Positions 42,958-52,816 of a stretch of DNA of 64,000 nt are shown piece by piece. Position 1 is the first letter of the stretch. Each line of letters begins with the position of its first letter. The notes below the pieces were generated by a model that saw only the letters and a program-made list of their open reading frames with translations, had not been told where the DNA came from and searched no databases. Source of the DNA: Psychrobacillus mangrovi (GTDB lineage: Bacteria; Bacillota; Bacilli; Bacillales_A; Planococcaceae); NCBI RefSeq assembly GCF_037104765.1, contig NZ_JBAWSY010000004.1:124001-188000 (forward strand), read 5' to 3'. The translations under genes were made by a program, and so were the position numbers.

Positions 42958-43920
42958 ATGTGGAAAACAATCGTAAGACGAGTATTAATCATGATTCCAC
43001 AGTTACTTGTCTTAAGTTTATTAATATTTTTTATGGCGAAATTTATGCCTGGTGACCCCTTTACTGGGATGATTACACCAGATACAGATCCAGCTCGTAT
43101 TGAGGAACTTCGCGAAAAAGCTGGTTTAAATGATCCTTGGTACGTACAGTACGCAACGTGGATTACTAATGCTGCACAAGGTGATTTCGGAAAAAGTTAT
43201 ACCTATAAAATCGGAGTTTCAACTTTAATTGGAGAACGCGCCTTAAATACATTCTGGCTTTCTTTAGTTAGTGTAATTTTGTTATATGCACTTGCTATTC
43301 CGTTAGGGGTTATAGCTGGACGTTATCAAGATACCTTTTTAGATAAAACGGTCGTATTGTATAGTTTTGTTACTTATGCCATTCCGACATTCGTTTTAGC
43401 ATTAATCTTCTTATTTATTTTTGGCTATCAACTTCACTGGTTTCCAACAGTAGGTAGTGTAGACATTAAATATGATACAGGGACCTTTGGCTATATTGGG
43501 AGTAAGTTTTATCACATGCTCTTACCTGCTATTACGACAGCAATACTAGGTACAACTAGTGTTATTCAATACTTACGTTCTGAAATTATTGACGCTAAGT
43601 CCTTGGATTATGTGCGTACTGCAAGAAGTAAGGGAATCCCTATAAGTAAAGTGTATTCTAGACATATTTTTAGAAATTCTTTACTTCCAATTGCAGCTTT
43701 CTTTGGATTTACAATTACCGGATTATTGGGTGGTTCGATCTTTATTGAAACAATTTTCGGTTATCCAGGCATGGGACAGTTATTTATTTCATCTATTCAA
43801 TCACGTGATTATAGTGTAATTACTGCACTTGTTATGTTATACGGCTTCTTAACGTTATTAGGTAGTCTACTGTCCGATATTATCATGAGTATTGTTGACC
43901 CAAGAATTAGGATAGAATAG
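42958..43920 (+). CDS. appB: Oligopeptide ABC transporter permease AppB
   Basis: 320 residues with six membrane helices, the N-terminal OppB-type start (RRVLIMIPQLLVLSLLIFF) and the permease EAA-like loop DYVRTARSKGI. ATG 42958 follows AAGGGGGGC, which ends just before the appF stop; an in-frame ATG at 42931 inside appF is less likely. Confidence 0.92.
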   Translation: MWKTIVRRVLIMIPQLLVLSLLIFFMAKFMPGDPFTGMITPDTDPARIEELREKAGLNDPWYVQYATWITNAAQGDFGKSYTYKIGVSTLIGERALNTFWLSLVSVILLYALAIPLGVIAGRYQDTFLDKTVVLYSFVTYAIPTFVLALIFLFIFGYQLHWFPTVGSVDIKYDTGTFGYIGSKFYHMLLPAITTAILGTTSVIQYLRSEIIDAKSLDYVRTARSKGIPISKVYSRHIFRNSLLPIAAFFGFTITGLLGGSIFIETIFGYPGMGQLFISSIQSRDYSVITALVMLYGFLTLLGSLLSDIIMSIVDPRIRIE

Positions 43921-43949
43921 GCGAAATAAGTTAAGGAGAGGTGAATAAT

Positions 43950-44849
43950 ATGGAAAAATTAGCAGATGACAAATTAATAGATTTAAACTCTCCTCCAACA
44001 GGTATCCAAGTGATTTTTAGAGAGTTTAAAAAAGATAAATTAGCAATGTTTTCACTGATATCACTTATCGTTGTAATTATCGGAGTTTTTATATGGGCTT
44101 GGCTTATTGACCAAGAAACATTAATGCGTGTAAGCCTTAGAGATAAATATGCTCCACCAGGAGACAAATTCTTTTTAGGAGCTGACCAGGGCGGCAAAGA
44201 TATTCTGGGACAGTTAGTTATTGGAGCTAGAAATAGTATTGCGATTGCTATCTCAATTACATTGATCACAGGTTTTATTGGAATAATTATAGGTCTGGTA
44301 TGTGGTTATTTCAGTGGCTGGATTGATAACATTTTTATGCGTATTATTGATTTCTTTATTACTATTCCTTCATTAATGCTGATTATCGTTTTTGTTACGA
44401 TTGTCCCTAAATACACAGTGACCGTGTTCATTCTAATCCTGAGTATATTTTTATGGCCATCGATAGCTCGGCTTGTTCGAAGTAAAGCACTATCGGAGAG
44501 TAGACGAGATTATGTAAATGCATCAAAAACAATGGGTACAAATGGATTCTTTATTATTTTTAAAGAAATCATGCCAAATCTAAGCTCCATATTAATTGTT
44601 GAATTAACTCTAAATTTTGCTGGTAATGTTGGTATAGAAACAGGATTATCATTTCTTGGATTTGGATTACCACCACAAACACCAAGTTTGGGATCACTTG
44701 TAAGCTATGCAAGTAATCCACTAGTTTTAAAAGAGATGTGGTGGGTTTGGTTACCTGCATCCATATTTATATTGTTAATGATGCTTGGGATCAACTACGT
44801 AGGTCAAGCTTTACGCCGATCTGCAGATGCAAAACAACGACTTGGCTAA
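43950..44849 (+). CDS. appC: Oligopeptide ABC transporter permease AppC
   Basis: 299 residues, six membrane helices, OppC-type N terminus (FKKDKLAMFSLISLIVV) and EAA loop DYVNASKTMGTNG. Start ATG 43950 with AAGGAGAGG; a GTG at 43941 overlaps that site. Confidence 0.92.
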   Translation: MEKLADDKLIDLNSPPTGIQVIFREFKKDKLAMFSLISLIVVIIGVFIWAWLIDQETLMRVSLRDKYAPPGDKFFLGADQGGKDILGQLVIGARNSIAIAISITLITGFIGIIIGLVCGYFSGWIDNIFMRIIDFFITIPSLMLIIVFVTIVPKYTVTVFILILSIFLWPSIARLVRSKALSESRRDYVNASKTMGTNGFFIIFKEIMPNLSSILIVELTLNFAGNVGIETGLSFLGFGLPPQTPSLGSLVSYASNPLVLKEMWWVWLPASIFILLMMLGINYVGQALRRSADAKQRLG

Positions 44850-44856
44850 GCCAAGT
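44840..44856 (+). promoter_or_regulatory. Hairpin over the appC stop codon
   Basis: ACTTGGC-TAA-GCCAAGT is a perfect 7-bp stem whose loop is the appC stop codon. No T tail follows, so it may protect or process mRNA upstream of the binding-protein gene. Confidence 0.5.
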
Positions 44857-44922
44857 AAGTTTCGGTATTAGACGTTTTACGTTTGATATATATATTAAAG
44901 AGAATAAAAAGGAGGAAACAGA

Positions 44923-46782
44923 ATGAATAAAAAGCTTTGGGCTTTACTTGCAGTACTTATAGCTTTCATGCTTGTCCTTGGCGCTTGTAATAAGGATACA
45001 GAAAAAGGCTCGGAAGGTACAAAAACAGAAGAAGGTACAAAAACAGAAGAAGGTAAAGAAGAAGATAAAGAAAAAGAGGAAGAGCCAGCAGCTGATGATT
45101 CAGCATTATTTCCATTAGACGTAACAAATGATGGAAATGCAATTACTGGTGGTACTCTAAAAGTTGCTATGGCTAAAGATGAGCCATTCCAAGGTATTTT
45201 TTCATATGTATTATATGAAGATGGTTATGACGCTGATATTTTAGCTTTTGCTACTAACTCTCTTTTTGAAACAGATGGTGACTTCTTAATTACTGATAAA
45301 GGTATCGCAAGTATGGAAGTCGATCAAGCAAGTAATAAAGCAACAATCAAAATTAAAGAAGGCGTTAAATGGTCTGATGGAGAACCACTTAAGATTGAAG
45401 ACTTAATTCAACCCTACTTAATTATTGGACATAAAGATTATACAGGCGTTCGTTATGACGCTGATTTCCAAAATATTGTTGGAGCTGTGGAATACCATGA
45501 TGGTAAAGCAGACACAATTTCTGGTCTTAAAAAAGTAGATGAAACAACTTTAGAAATTTCATTTAATAAGTTATCTCCAGCTATCTTTAGTGGTGGGGAT
45601 GGTCTTTGGACATATGCAGAGCCAAGTCACATCATTAAAGATATTCCAGTTGCAGAATTAGTAGAAAATGATGCTGTTCGTAAAAATCCAGTTACTTTAG
45701 GTGCATTTAAAATTGATAAAGTTGTACCTGGTGAATCAGTACAATTTGTTGCAAATGAACACTATTGGAAAGGTAAACCAAAACTAGATGGCGTTCTTGT
45801 TAAAGTAGTACCTACAAGCTCCATTTCAGTAGCTATCCAACAAGGTGAATACGATATTGTTTCAAGCTTCAGTGCTTCTAAAATGCAAGAAATTAAAGAC
45901 TTTGATAATATCGATGTATTAGGTCGTCAAGAGCTTTACTATGCTTACCTTGGTTTCAAACTAGGTAAATACGATTTCGATAAGAGTACCGTAGTAACCG
46001 ATATTGAAGGTTCGAAAATGGGTGACGTAAAATTACGTCAAGCTATGGGTTATGCAATTGATGTAGAGCAAGTTGCAGAAGTGTTCTATAATGGATTACG
46101 TGAACGTGCGAACTCTCTAATCCCTCCAGTATTTGAATCATTCTATGATGATTCTTTAGAAGGATATAAATACGATCCGGACAAAGCAAACGCATTACTA
46201 GATGAGGCTGGATATAAAGATACAAATGGCGATGGTGTTCGAGAAGATAAAGCAGGTCAACCATTAGAAATTAAATTTGCTACAATGGCTGGCGATGATA
46301 TTGCAGAAGATATTACTCAATTCTATTTACAAAACTGGAAAGATGTTGGTTTAAACGTAACATTAACTACAGGTCGTACAATTGAATTCAATAGCTTCTA
46401 TGATAAAGTTGAAGCTGACGATCCAGAAATCGATATTTTCATGGCTGCATGGGGTACAGGTACAAACCCATCTCCAGCAGGATTATACTCAAAAACTGCT
46501 CAATATAACTTTAGCCGTTATTCTTCAGATCAATTAGAACAAACGTTAACAAATATTGACTCTCCAGAGGCATTCGATCCAGAATACCGTGCGAAAGAAT
46601 TCCGTGCATGGCAAGAATACATGGCTGAACAAGCTCCAGTTATTCCAACTATGTACCGTTATGAGTTAGTACCAGTTAACAAACGTGTGAAAAACTGGAA
46701 CATTGATTATGCAAACGAATCTTTCAGTAATTTACAAGATGTTGAACTTGTATCAGATACAGCTGTGAAATCTACAAAATAA
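44923..46782 (+). CDS. appA: Oligopeptide-binding lipoprotein AppA
   Basis: Extracellular solute-binding protein of the App system (SBP family 5). A lipoprotein signal ends LVLGAC. A Glu/Lys-rich linker follows with two copies of GTKTEE (an exact 18-base DNA repeat). The binding fold covers about residues 65-600, with WSDGEPLKIEDLI and the late AWGTGTNPSPAGLY segment. 619 residues. GGAGGAAA precedes ATG 44923. Here the binding protein is the last gene of the operon; in B. subtilis app it is third. Confidence 0.92.
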   Translation: MNKKLWALLAVLIAFMLVLGACNKDTEKGSEGTKTEEGTKTEEGKEEDKEKEEEPAADDSALFPLDVTNDGNAITGGTLKVAMAKDEPFQGIFSYVLYEDGYDADILAFATNSLFETDGDFLITDKGIASMEVDQASNKATIKIKEGVKWSDGEPLKIEDLIQPYLIIGHKDYTGVRYDADFQNIVGAVEYHDGKADTISGLKKVDETTLEISFNKLSPAIFSGGDGLWTYAEPSHIIKDIPVAELVENDAVRKNPVTLGAFKIDKVVPGESVQFVANEHYWKGKPKLDGVLVKVVPTSSISVAIQQGEYDIVSSFSASKMQEIKDFDNIDVLGRQELYYAYLGFKLGKYDFDKSTVVTDIEGSKMGDVKLRQAMGYAIDVEQVAEVFYNGLRERANSLIPPVFESFYDDSLEGYKYDPDKANALLDEAGYKDTNGDGVREDKAGQPLEIKFATMAGDDIAEDITQFYLQNWKDVGLNVTLTTGRTIEFNSFYDKVEADDPEIDIFMAAWGTGTNPSPAGLYSKTAQYNFSRYSSDQLEQTLTNIDSPEAFDPEYRAKEFRAWQEYMAEQAPVIPTMYRYELVPVNKRVKNWNIDYANESFSNLQDVELVSDTAVKSTK

Positions 46783-46821
46783 TTCTTGAATAGCGTAGAA
46801 GGCTGCATACGAAATAATATA

Positions 46822-46859
46822 AAAAACCGTTCCTTTACGAAAGTTTAGGAACGGTTTTT
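46822..46859 (+). terminator. Terminator of the app operon
   Basis: AAAAACCGTTCCT (46822-46834) / AGGAACGGTTTTT (46847-46859), ending in T residues. Confidence 0.9.
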
Positions 46860-46877
46860 CATATAGTTTATTAAGGA

Positions 46878-47099
46878 GTGATAGAAATTAGACTTTTACT
46901 TTTTTTAATCAGTTATGGAATTGCAATAATTACATGTTCTAATTTAGTTCTATATTTAAACTTTTTATCACTAGGTTACTCTTTTAGCTCTGTCCTCATG
47001 TATATATTACAAACAAATGACTTTATAATTTTTTGTTTATCTCTAGTTTCCTTAACGACTATCGTCTTCTACCAAGGCCCAATGCGGATTCCATCTTAG
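46878..47099 (+). CDS. Possible small membrane protein overlapping the end of trpS
   Basis: A frame of up to 73 residues with two or three strongly hydrophobic segments. AAGGAGTG lies at 46873-46880, but the only standard start (GTG 46878) is inside that site; a start at ATA or ATT a few codons later would be spaced better. The last 41 bases overlap the 3' end of convergent trpS. I do not recognise a family. Reality is uncertain. Confidence 0.35.
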   Translation: MIEIRLLLFLISYGIAIITCSNLVLYLNFLSLGYSFSSVLMYILQTNDFIIFCLSLVSLTTIVFYQGPMRIPS

Positions 47100-48045
47100 A
47101 AAGTGTTTCTTTTGCAAGAATATTTGCCTTTGCCGCTCCACGGTCTAAGATATCATCGAGCTCAGAAGAGTTTAGTAATTCTTCATAACGGGCTTGAATC
47201 GGTGCAAAATGATCAATGATTACTTGAGCAACTGATGCTTTAAAGTCTCCATATCCCTTACCTTCATATTTTTGGACAAGTGATTCAATAGAAACATTCG
47301 TTAATGCCGATTCGATAGACAACAAATTGGATACGCCAGGTTTGTTTTCCGGGTCAAATGCAACAATACCTTCAGAATCTGTAACAGAACTTTTTATTTT
47401 CTTTTCAATTTCTTTTGGTGTATCAAGAATACGAATGGTTGCTTTTAGATTTGGATCAGATTTACTCATTTTCTTTAATGGATCTTGAAGAGATTTTATG
47501 CGAGCTCCACTTTTCGGTAATTGTATTTCAGGAATTGTAAGGACTTCACCGTAGCGTTTATTAAAACGTTCTGCCAAATCACGTGTTAATTCGACATGTT
47601 GTGTTTGATCTTCACCAACAGGAACAATATCCGATTGATACAAAAGAATATCGGCAGCCATTAGTGGTGGGTATGTTAATAGAGCAGCAGATACACCGTC
47701 CTTACCTTCGGATTTGTCTTTAAACTGTGTCATTCTTTCTAATTCACCGATGTATGAAATACACTGCATAATCCAACCAGCTTGCGTGTGTGCAGGAACT
47801 TCAGATTGAATAAATAAAGTAGACTTCTCTGGATCAATACCTACAGCAAGATACAATGCTGCGAGTGAACGAATATGTTTATTTAATTCTTGTGGATCCT
47901 GTGGAACAGTAATCGCATGTTGATCTACAATACAGAATACACATTCATAGTCATCCTGGAGTGCAGTAAACTGTCTGAACGCACCAATATAATTACCTAG
48001 AGTGATGGTTCCTGTTGGTTGGACACCTGAAAATAACTTTTTCAT
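47059..48045 (-). CDS. trpS: Tryptophanyl-tRNA synthetase
   Basis: Charges tRNA-Trp. Class I signature TGTITLGNYIG (residues 11-21, HIGH-equivalent) and KMSKS at 192-196 are present; 328 residues is normal. ATG 48045 has AAGGAGGAA; the frame upstream belongs to the leader. Controlled by a T-box leader. Between app and opp, as in B. subtilis. Confidence 0.97.
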   Translation of the reverse strand: MKKLFSGVQPTGTITLGNYIGAFRQFTALQDDYECVFCIVDQHAITVPQDPQELNKHIRSLAALYLAVGIDPEKSTLFIQSEVPAHTQAGWIMQCISYIGELERMTQFKDKSEGKDGVSAALLTYPPLMAADILLYQSDIVPVGEDQTQHVELTRDLAERFNKRYGEVLTIPEIQLPKSGARIKSLQDPLKKMSKSDPNLKATIRILDTPKEIEKKIKSSVTDSEGIVAFDPENKPGVSNLLSIESALTNVSIESLVQKYEGKGYGDFKASVAQVIIDHFAPIQARYEELLNSSELDDILDRGAAKANILAKETLSKMESALGLGRRR

Positions 48046-48063
48046 TTTGTTTTCCTCCTTAAA

Positions 48064-48315
48064 ATAAAAAAACATCATACATCCCTAAATAAAGGGACGA
48101 ATGATGTATAATCCGTGGTACCACCCAGTTTGCTAAAATATTATTAGCCACTCTTCTTCGTAACGTGAAGGGGACGGTATATGCTACTTTAAGTTCACAT
48201 ATACTGCTCAGAAGCCCATTCTATTTGAAGTATGTTCTGCTTGCACCAACCGCAGACTCTCTGATCATACATGTCAAATATACTTTTCTTCGTCGAAGCA
48301 CATTATCGTATTTTG
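48064..48315 (-). promoter_or_regulatory. Tryptophan T-box leader of trpS
   Basis: On the minus strand: stem I with AGAGAGTCTGCGGTTGGTGC-type distal elements, a specifier codon TGG at 48218-48216 (GAATGGGC context), the conserved T-box TGGGTGGTACCACGG (48127-48113) and a terminator hairpin (48071-48107) with seven T residues. Uncharged tRNA-Trp would favour antitermination. Confidence 0.93.
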
Positions 48316-48318
48316 AAC

Positions 48319-48348
48319 ATTATAGTATAGAAGAAACATAAAAATCAA
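48319..48348 (-). promoter_or_regulatory. Promoter of trpS
   Basis: Minus-strand TTGATT (48343-48348), 18-base spacer, TATAAT (48319-48324). Confidence 0.7.
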
Positions 48349-48357
48349 GCTGAAATC

Positions 48358-48702
48358 TTAACTATAATAAACAAACAAAGCTATACACATACAGAATAAG
48401 CTAGATAATCCTAAAGCAATAATCGGTTTGTGTGGAAATGAGAAAATTTCTGATGGTAAACGCATTTCACTGGCATCCTTTTTAAAATGCTTAGGAGTGA
48501 ATACCTTCCTTGTGCTTTCTGTAAAAAAGTCAAAAAACCCTCCTGATAAAACATATGTCATCATTCCAAAAAATGTAATTATACCTCCAACATAGAAGGA
48601 CATATTGGCATATGTAACTAGGTTTATTTTTCCATATACTATGAAAATAAGAATGAAAATAAGGAGTTGTAATCCTAAAAAGTAAACTATTTTTGTCTTC
48701 AT
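48358..48702 (-). CDS. DUF3899-like membrane protein
   Basis: 114 residues with three membrane segments (about 7-25, 31-54 and 90-112) and a basic middle loop with GGFFDFFTESTRKVF. It resembles the DUF3899 family of Firmicutes, which has no known function. AGAGGTGAA precedes ATG 48702. Same strand as trpS but separated by that gene's promoter and T-box. Confidence 0.68.
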   Translation of the reverse strand: MKTKIVYFLGLQLLIFILIFIVYGKINLVTYANMSFYVGGIITFFGMMTYVLSGGFFDFFTESTRKVFTPKHFKKDASEMRLPSEIFSFPHKPIIALGLSSLFCMCIALFVYYS

Positions 48703-48864
48703 ATTTCACCTCTACAAGATTTGATTATAGAAGATTGATGAAAAATAATCAAAATTTAAGAGAATTATTTGTAAAAAAATTGAAAATACTTTACCAAAGA
48801 TTCTCAATTGTTAGGACAATGTAATGATTTTGTTACAATAATGTAAAAAAATTTCCGAAATATC

Positions 48865-48892
48865 TGTACAAGTCTTTCTGAAAATGTATAAT
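48865..48892 (+). promoter_or_regulatory. Promoter candidate for oppA
   Basis: TGTACA (48865-48870), 16-base spacer, TATAAT (48887-48892), 48 bases before the oppA start. Confidence 0.5.
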
Positions 48893-48939
48893 AATTATTG
48901 TAATGAATTTTTTCTGACTATTTAAAGGAGGTTATTCTT

Positions 48940-50643
48940 TTGAAGAATAGCAAGTTTTTATGGCTTTTTAGCCTACTGTTAGTTCTTAGTATTTTCCTTG
49001 CAGCTTGTGGCGACAAAGAAGAAGGTACTACTACAACTACAGAAAAAGAAGAAGATCCAGCAACAACAGAAGAAGTAGCTGCAGATGAAGAGCAAGTGCT
49101 TAATTTAATCCAAACTGCTGAAATTCCAACAATGGATTCTGCTTTAGTTACAGACGCAGTAGGTTTTGACCTTTTAAACAACGTTAATGAAGGTTTATAT
49201 CGTCAAAATGAAGAAAACGTACCTGTACCTGCAATCGCTGCAGAGGAACCAGCAATTTCTGAAGATGGATTAGTTTATACGTTCAAATTACGTGACGCTA
49301 ATTGGTCTGATGGATCACCAGTTACTGCAAATGATTTTGAATTTGCATGGAAACGCGCAATGAATCCTGACACTGCTTCAGAATACGGTCCATATATGAT
49401 GGGTGGCGTTATTAAAAATGCTACTGAAATCACAGAAGGATCTGTTGAGTACACTGAGTTAGGCGTTAAAGCTCTTGACGAAAAAACGTTAGAAGTAACG
49501 CTTGAAAAGCCAACTCCTTATTTCTTATCACTTATGTCATTTGGAACATTCTTACCACAAAAAGAAGAGTTCGTTACAGCGCAAGGTGAAAACTATGCGA
49601 AAAACTCAGAATCAGTTTTATACAATGGACCATTTACACTTGCTAACTGGGACGGAACAGGTTTATCTTGGCAATTGCTTAAAAATGAGCAATACTGGGA
49701 TAAAGATACTGTAAAACTTACAGAAATCAATTATGATGTAGTTAAAGAAGATGCAACTAGAGTCAACCTTTATACAAATGGTGAAAAAGACCGTGCAACA
49801 CTTTCTGGTGAATATGCTCTACAATATGCTAATGATCCAGAAGTAGTAAAAGAAATGGAAGCTACTGTATTCTATTTCAAATATAACCAAGAACGTAATG
49901 GAGAAAAAACTCCACTTGCTAACGTAAATATTCGTGAAGCAATCTCAAAAGCATTTAACAAACAAGATTTAGTAGATGTAGTTTTAGCAAATGGTTCTGT
50001 TCCAGCTAACTACTTAGTACCAAAAGACTTTACTTTTGATGCAGATGGTAATGACTTCCGTGATGTAAACGGCGATATGGCTACTTACAATGTAGATGAA
50101 GCTAAAGCAGCATGGGAAAAAGGTTTAGCTGAATTAGGTGTTACTGAACTTTCTATCGAAATTCTTGGTGGAGACACAGAACTTTCTAAAAAAATGGATG
50201 AGTACTTCAAGTCTCAACTTGAAACAAACTTACATGGTTTAAAAGTTAGTCTTAAAGAAGTTCCATTTAACGTTCGTTTAGATCTTGATACAAACCAAGA
50301 TTACGAGATTCAAGTTGCAGGATGGGGACCAGATTTCCAAGATCCTTACACATTCATGAACTTGTGGTTAACTGGTGGCGGAAATAACCAAATGTCATAC
50401 TCTAATCCAGAATATGATAAACTTGTAAACTCTTCAAACAATGAATTAGCTTTAGATGCAGCTGCTCGTTGGCAGGCAATGGCTGATGCTGAAAAAATAG
50501 TTATTGATCAAGATTTCGGTATTGGACCAATTTACCAACGCGGTGTAATGGCACTTCAAAAACCATATGTTAAAGGTATTGTTACTCACTCATTCGGTGG
50601 AGACTATAGCTACAAATGGGCTTATATTGAAGGTAAAAACTAA
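48940..50643 (+). CDS. oppA: Oligopeptide-binding lipoprotein OppA
   Basis: Binding protein of the Opp importer, which also brings in signalling peptides in Bacilli. Lipobox LAAC near residue 23, a Thr/Glu-rich linker, then the SBP family 5 fold (WSDGSPVTANDFEFAWKRAM). 567 residues. Starts at TTG 48940 behind AAAGGAGG. A terminator separates it from oppB, which suits higher expression of the binding protein. Confidence 0.95.
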   Translation: MKNSKFLWLFSLLLVLSIFLAACGDKEEGTTTTTEKEEDPATTEEVAADEEQVLNLIQTAEIPTMDSALVTDAVGFDLLNNVNEGLYRQNEENVPVPAIAAEEPAISEDGLVYTFKLRDANWSDGSPVTANDFEFAWKRAMNPDTASEYGPYMMGGVIKNATEITEGSVEYTELGVKALDEKTLEVTLEKPTPYFLSLMSFGTFLPQKEEFVTAQGENYAKNSESVLYNGPFTLANWDGTGLSWQLLKNEQYWDKDTVKLTEINYDVVKEDATRVNLYTNGEKDRATLSGEYALQYANDPEVVKEMEATVFYFKYNQERNGEKTPLANVNIREAISKAFNKQDLVDVVLANGSVPANYLVPKDFTFDADGNDFRDVNGDMATYNVDEAKAAWEKGLAELGVTELSIEILGGDTELSKKMDEYFKSQLETNLHGLKVSLKEVPFNVRLDLDTNQDYEIQVAGWGPDFQDPYTFMNLWLTGGGNNQMSYSNPEYDKLVNSSNNELALDAAARWQAMADAEKIVIDQDFGIGPIYQRGVMALQKPYVKGIVTHSFGGDYSYKWAYIEGKN

Positions 50644-50683
50644 TAAACATTAAAGAAAATTAGAGTTTGAAAATCTCATAAGT

Positions 50684-50726
50684 AGAGAGTATATGGTGTC
50701 CTTTTTGGATCGTATACTCTCTTTTT
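50684..50726 (+). terminator. Terminator between oppA and oppBCDF
   Basis: AGAGAGTATA (50684-50693) / TATACTCTCT (50713-50722) with inner GTCC/GGAT pairing and T residues to 50726. Confidence 0.85.
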
Positions 50727-50770
50727 AAATGAATCAGAATTCACCAAATATTTTATTATTTTTTTCTACT

Positions 50771-50800
50771 TTGACAATTACTAGTCTTTTCTGTTTATAT
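50771..50800 (+). promoter_or_regulatory. Promoter of oppBCDF
   Basis: A consensus TTGACA (50771-50776) and TTATAT (50795-50800) preceded by TG (50792-50793), spacer 18. Confidence 0.65.
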
Positions 50801-50848
50801 ATTATAATATAATAATCTATTAAAATATTTTATTTAGGAGGTGCAAAG

Positions 50849-51781
50849 ATGGCAAAATATATTTTTCGACGAGTAGTTTATGCCTTGATTACGTTTTTCT
50901 TGATTGCAACGGCGACGTTTTTCTTAATGAAGGCGCTTCCAGGATCCCCAATTAGTTCTGCTTCTAAACTAACCCCTTCACAACTTGCGATAGTAGAAGC
51001 GAAATATGGATTAGATCAACCAGTAGCGGTACAGTACGGTAAATACATGCTAAACTTAGCTAAAGGTGATTTAGGTAACTCATTCCAATTTAAAAATGCA
51101 AATGTCACTGACTTAATAATAAGTCGTTTAGGACCATCTTTTCTTCTTGGTACACAAGGTTTAATATTAGGTGTTGCAATTGGAATAATGTTTGGTATGA
51201 TTGCTGCTCTGCGGCAAAATACTATTTGGGATTACGGTAGTACATTAATAGCCATTATCGGAATCTCCATTCCATCTTTCGTTTTTGCGACTTTTCTTCA
51301 ATATTGGTTAGGTGTTAAATGGGAAATATTCCCGGTAGCTTTATGGAAAGATGGGTGGATGTCGAGTGTTCTACCTTCTATAGCGTTGGCTATGGGTCCA
51401 CTTGCTACAGCTTCCCGTTTCATTCGTACTGAAATGATTGAAGTTTTAAGTTCCGACTATATTACACTTGCAAAATCTAAAGGAGCGAGTGGTTTTGAAA
51501 TAGCATTCAAACATGCTTTTAGAAATGCATTGATTCCATTAGTTACCGTATTAGGACCATTAGCAGCTGGATTACTTACAGGCTCACTTGTTATTGAGCA
51601 AATCTTTGCTATTCCTGGTATTGGGGAACAATTCGTTAAGTCAATTATGTCTAATGACTTCTCGATCATAATGGGTACGACTTTGTTTTTCTCTGCGTTT
51701 TTAATTTTCGTAATATTCGTAGTAGATATTCTTTATGGAATTATTGACCCACGTATTCGATTGTCAGGAGGTAATAGCTAA
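50849..51781 (+). CDS. oppB: Oligopeptide ABC transporter permease OppB
   Basis: 310 residues, six membrane helices, OppB start (RRVVYALITFFLIATATFF) and EAA loop DYITLAKSKGASG. AGGAGGTG site before ATG 50849. The stop and the oppC start share one base (TAATG). Confidence 0.95.
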   Translation: MAKYIFRRVVYALITFFLIATATFFLMKALPGSPISSASKLTPSQLAIVEAKYGLDQPVAVQYGKYMLNLAKGDLGNSFQFKNANVTDLIISRLGPSFLLGTQGLILGVAIGIMFGMIAALRQNTIWDYGSTLIAIIGISIPSFVFATFLQYWLGVKWEIFPVALWKDGWMSSVLPSIALAMGPLATASRFIRTEMIEVLSSDYITLAKSKGASGFEIAFKHAFRNALIPLVTVLGPLAAGLLTGSLVIEQIFAIPGIGEQFVKSIMSNDFSIIMGTTLFFSAFLIFVIFVVDILYGIIDPRIRLSGGNS

Positions 51782-52800
51782 TGAACGTAGATACAAAAAA
51801 CTTACCTGCTGATGCTTTTGAAAGAGTTCATATAGATAGTACCCAAGCAGAGCGAATTTCTAAACCTAGTGTAAGTTTTTGGCAAGATGCTTGGTTAAGA
51901 TTACGCAAAAACAAAGCTGCGATTGTTAGTGTTTTTATTTTGGTGTTTATTATAATCATGGCCTTTGTTGGTCCTATGATTAGTCCACATGAAGCAGACA
52001 AACAAACAATTACGCATGCAAATCTACCTCCTAAAGTTCCAGGTCTCGAAAAACTAGGAATATTTGACGGTGTAGGTACTTTAGGTGGTAAAGAAGTAGA
52101 TTTGTATGAATTTAAAAAAGTAGATACGTATTATTGGTTTGGTACAGATGGTCTTGGACGGGATACTTTTTCTCGCGTCTGGGAAGGAACACAAATTTCG
52201 TTATTCATAGCATTCGTAGCTGCTTTGATTGATGTTGTAATTGGTGTTGCTTACGGTGGTATCTCAGGGTACTATGGTGGTCGTATAGATGATGTTATGC
52301 AACGTTTTGTGGAAATTCTTATTGGTATTCCAAATTTAGTGATTATTATTTTAATGCTTCTGTTCATGGAACCCGGTGTAACTGCGATTATCATCGCTAT
52401 TACGTTAACTGGATGGACGGGCATGTCTCGTATCGTACGTGGTCAAGTACTAAAATTCAAGAATCAGGAATTTGTTCTTGCCTCACGAACTCTAGGTGCA
52501 AGCAATGGTAGAATTATTGCCAAGCATATTTTACCTAATATTATGGGTGTAATTATCATTAATACGATGTTTACTATTCCATCTGCTATTTTCTTTGAAG
52601 CTTTCTTAAGCTTTATTGGTTTGGGGTTACAACCACCTGATGCCTCATTAGGAACACTAATTAATGATGGCTATAAATTGATTAAATTCCAGCCACATAT
52701 TTTATTGTACCCAGCTTTAATATTAAGCTTATTGATGATTGCATTTAACTTATTGGGTGATGGTTTACGTGATGCATTTGATCCTAAGATGAAAGACTAA
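51781..52800 (+). CDS. oppC: Oligopeptide ABC transporter permease OppC
   Basis: 339 residues; OppC-type N-terminal helix (about 42-62), a periplasmic-type loop about 65-120 and the EAA loop EFVLASRTLGASN. CAGGAGG lies in the end of oppB. Confidence 0.95.
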   Translation: MNVDTKNLPADAFERVHIDSTQAERISKPSVSFWQDAWLRLRKNKAAIVSVFILVFIIIMAFVGPMISPHEADKQTITHANLPPKVPGLEKLGIFDGVGTLGGKEVDLYEFKKVDTYYWFGTDGLGRDTFSRVWEGTQISLFIAFVAALIDVVIGVAYGGISGYYGGRIDDVMQRFVEILIGIPNLVIIILMLLFMEPGVTAIIIAITLTGWTGMSRIVRGQVLKFKNQEFVLASRTLGASNGRIIAKHILPNIMGVIIINTMFTIPSAIFFEAFLSFIGLGLQPPDASLGTLINDGYKLIKFQPHILLYPALILSLLMIAFNLLGDGLRDAFDPKMKD

Positions 52801-52816
52801 AAGGAGGAAAGCCTAC

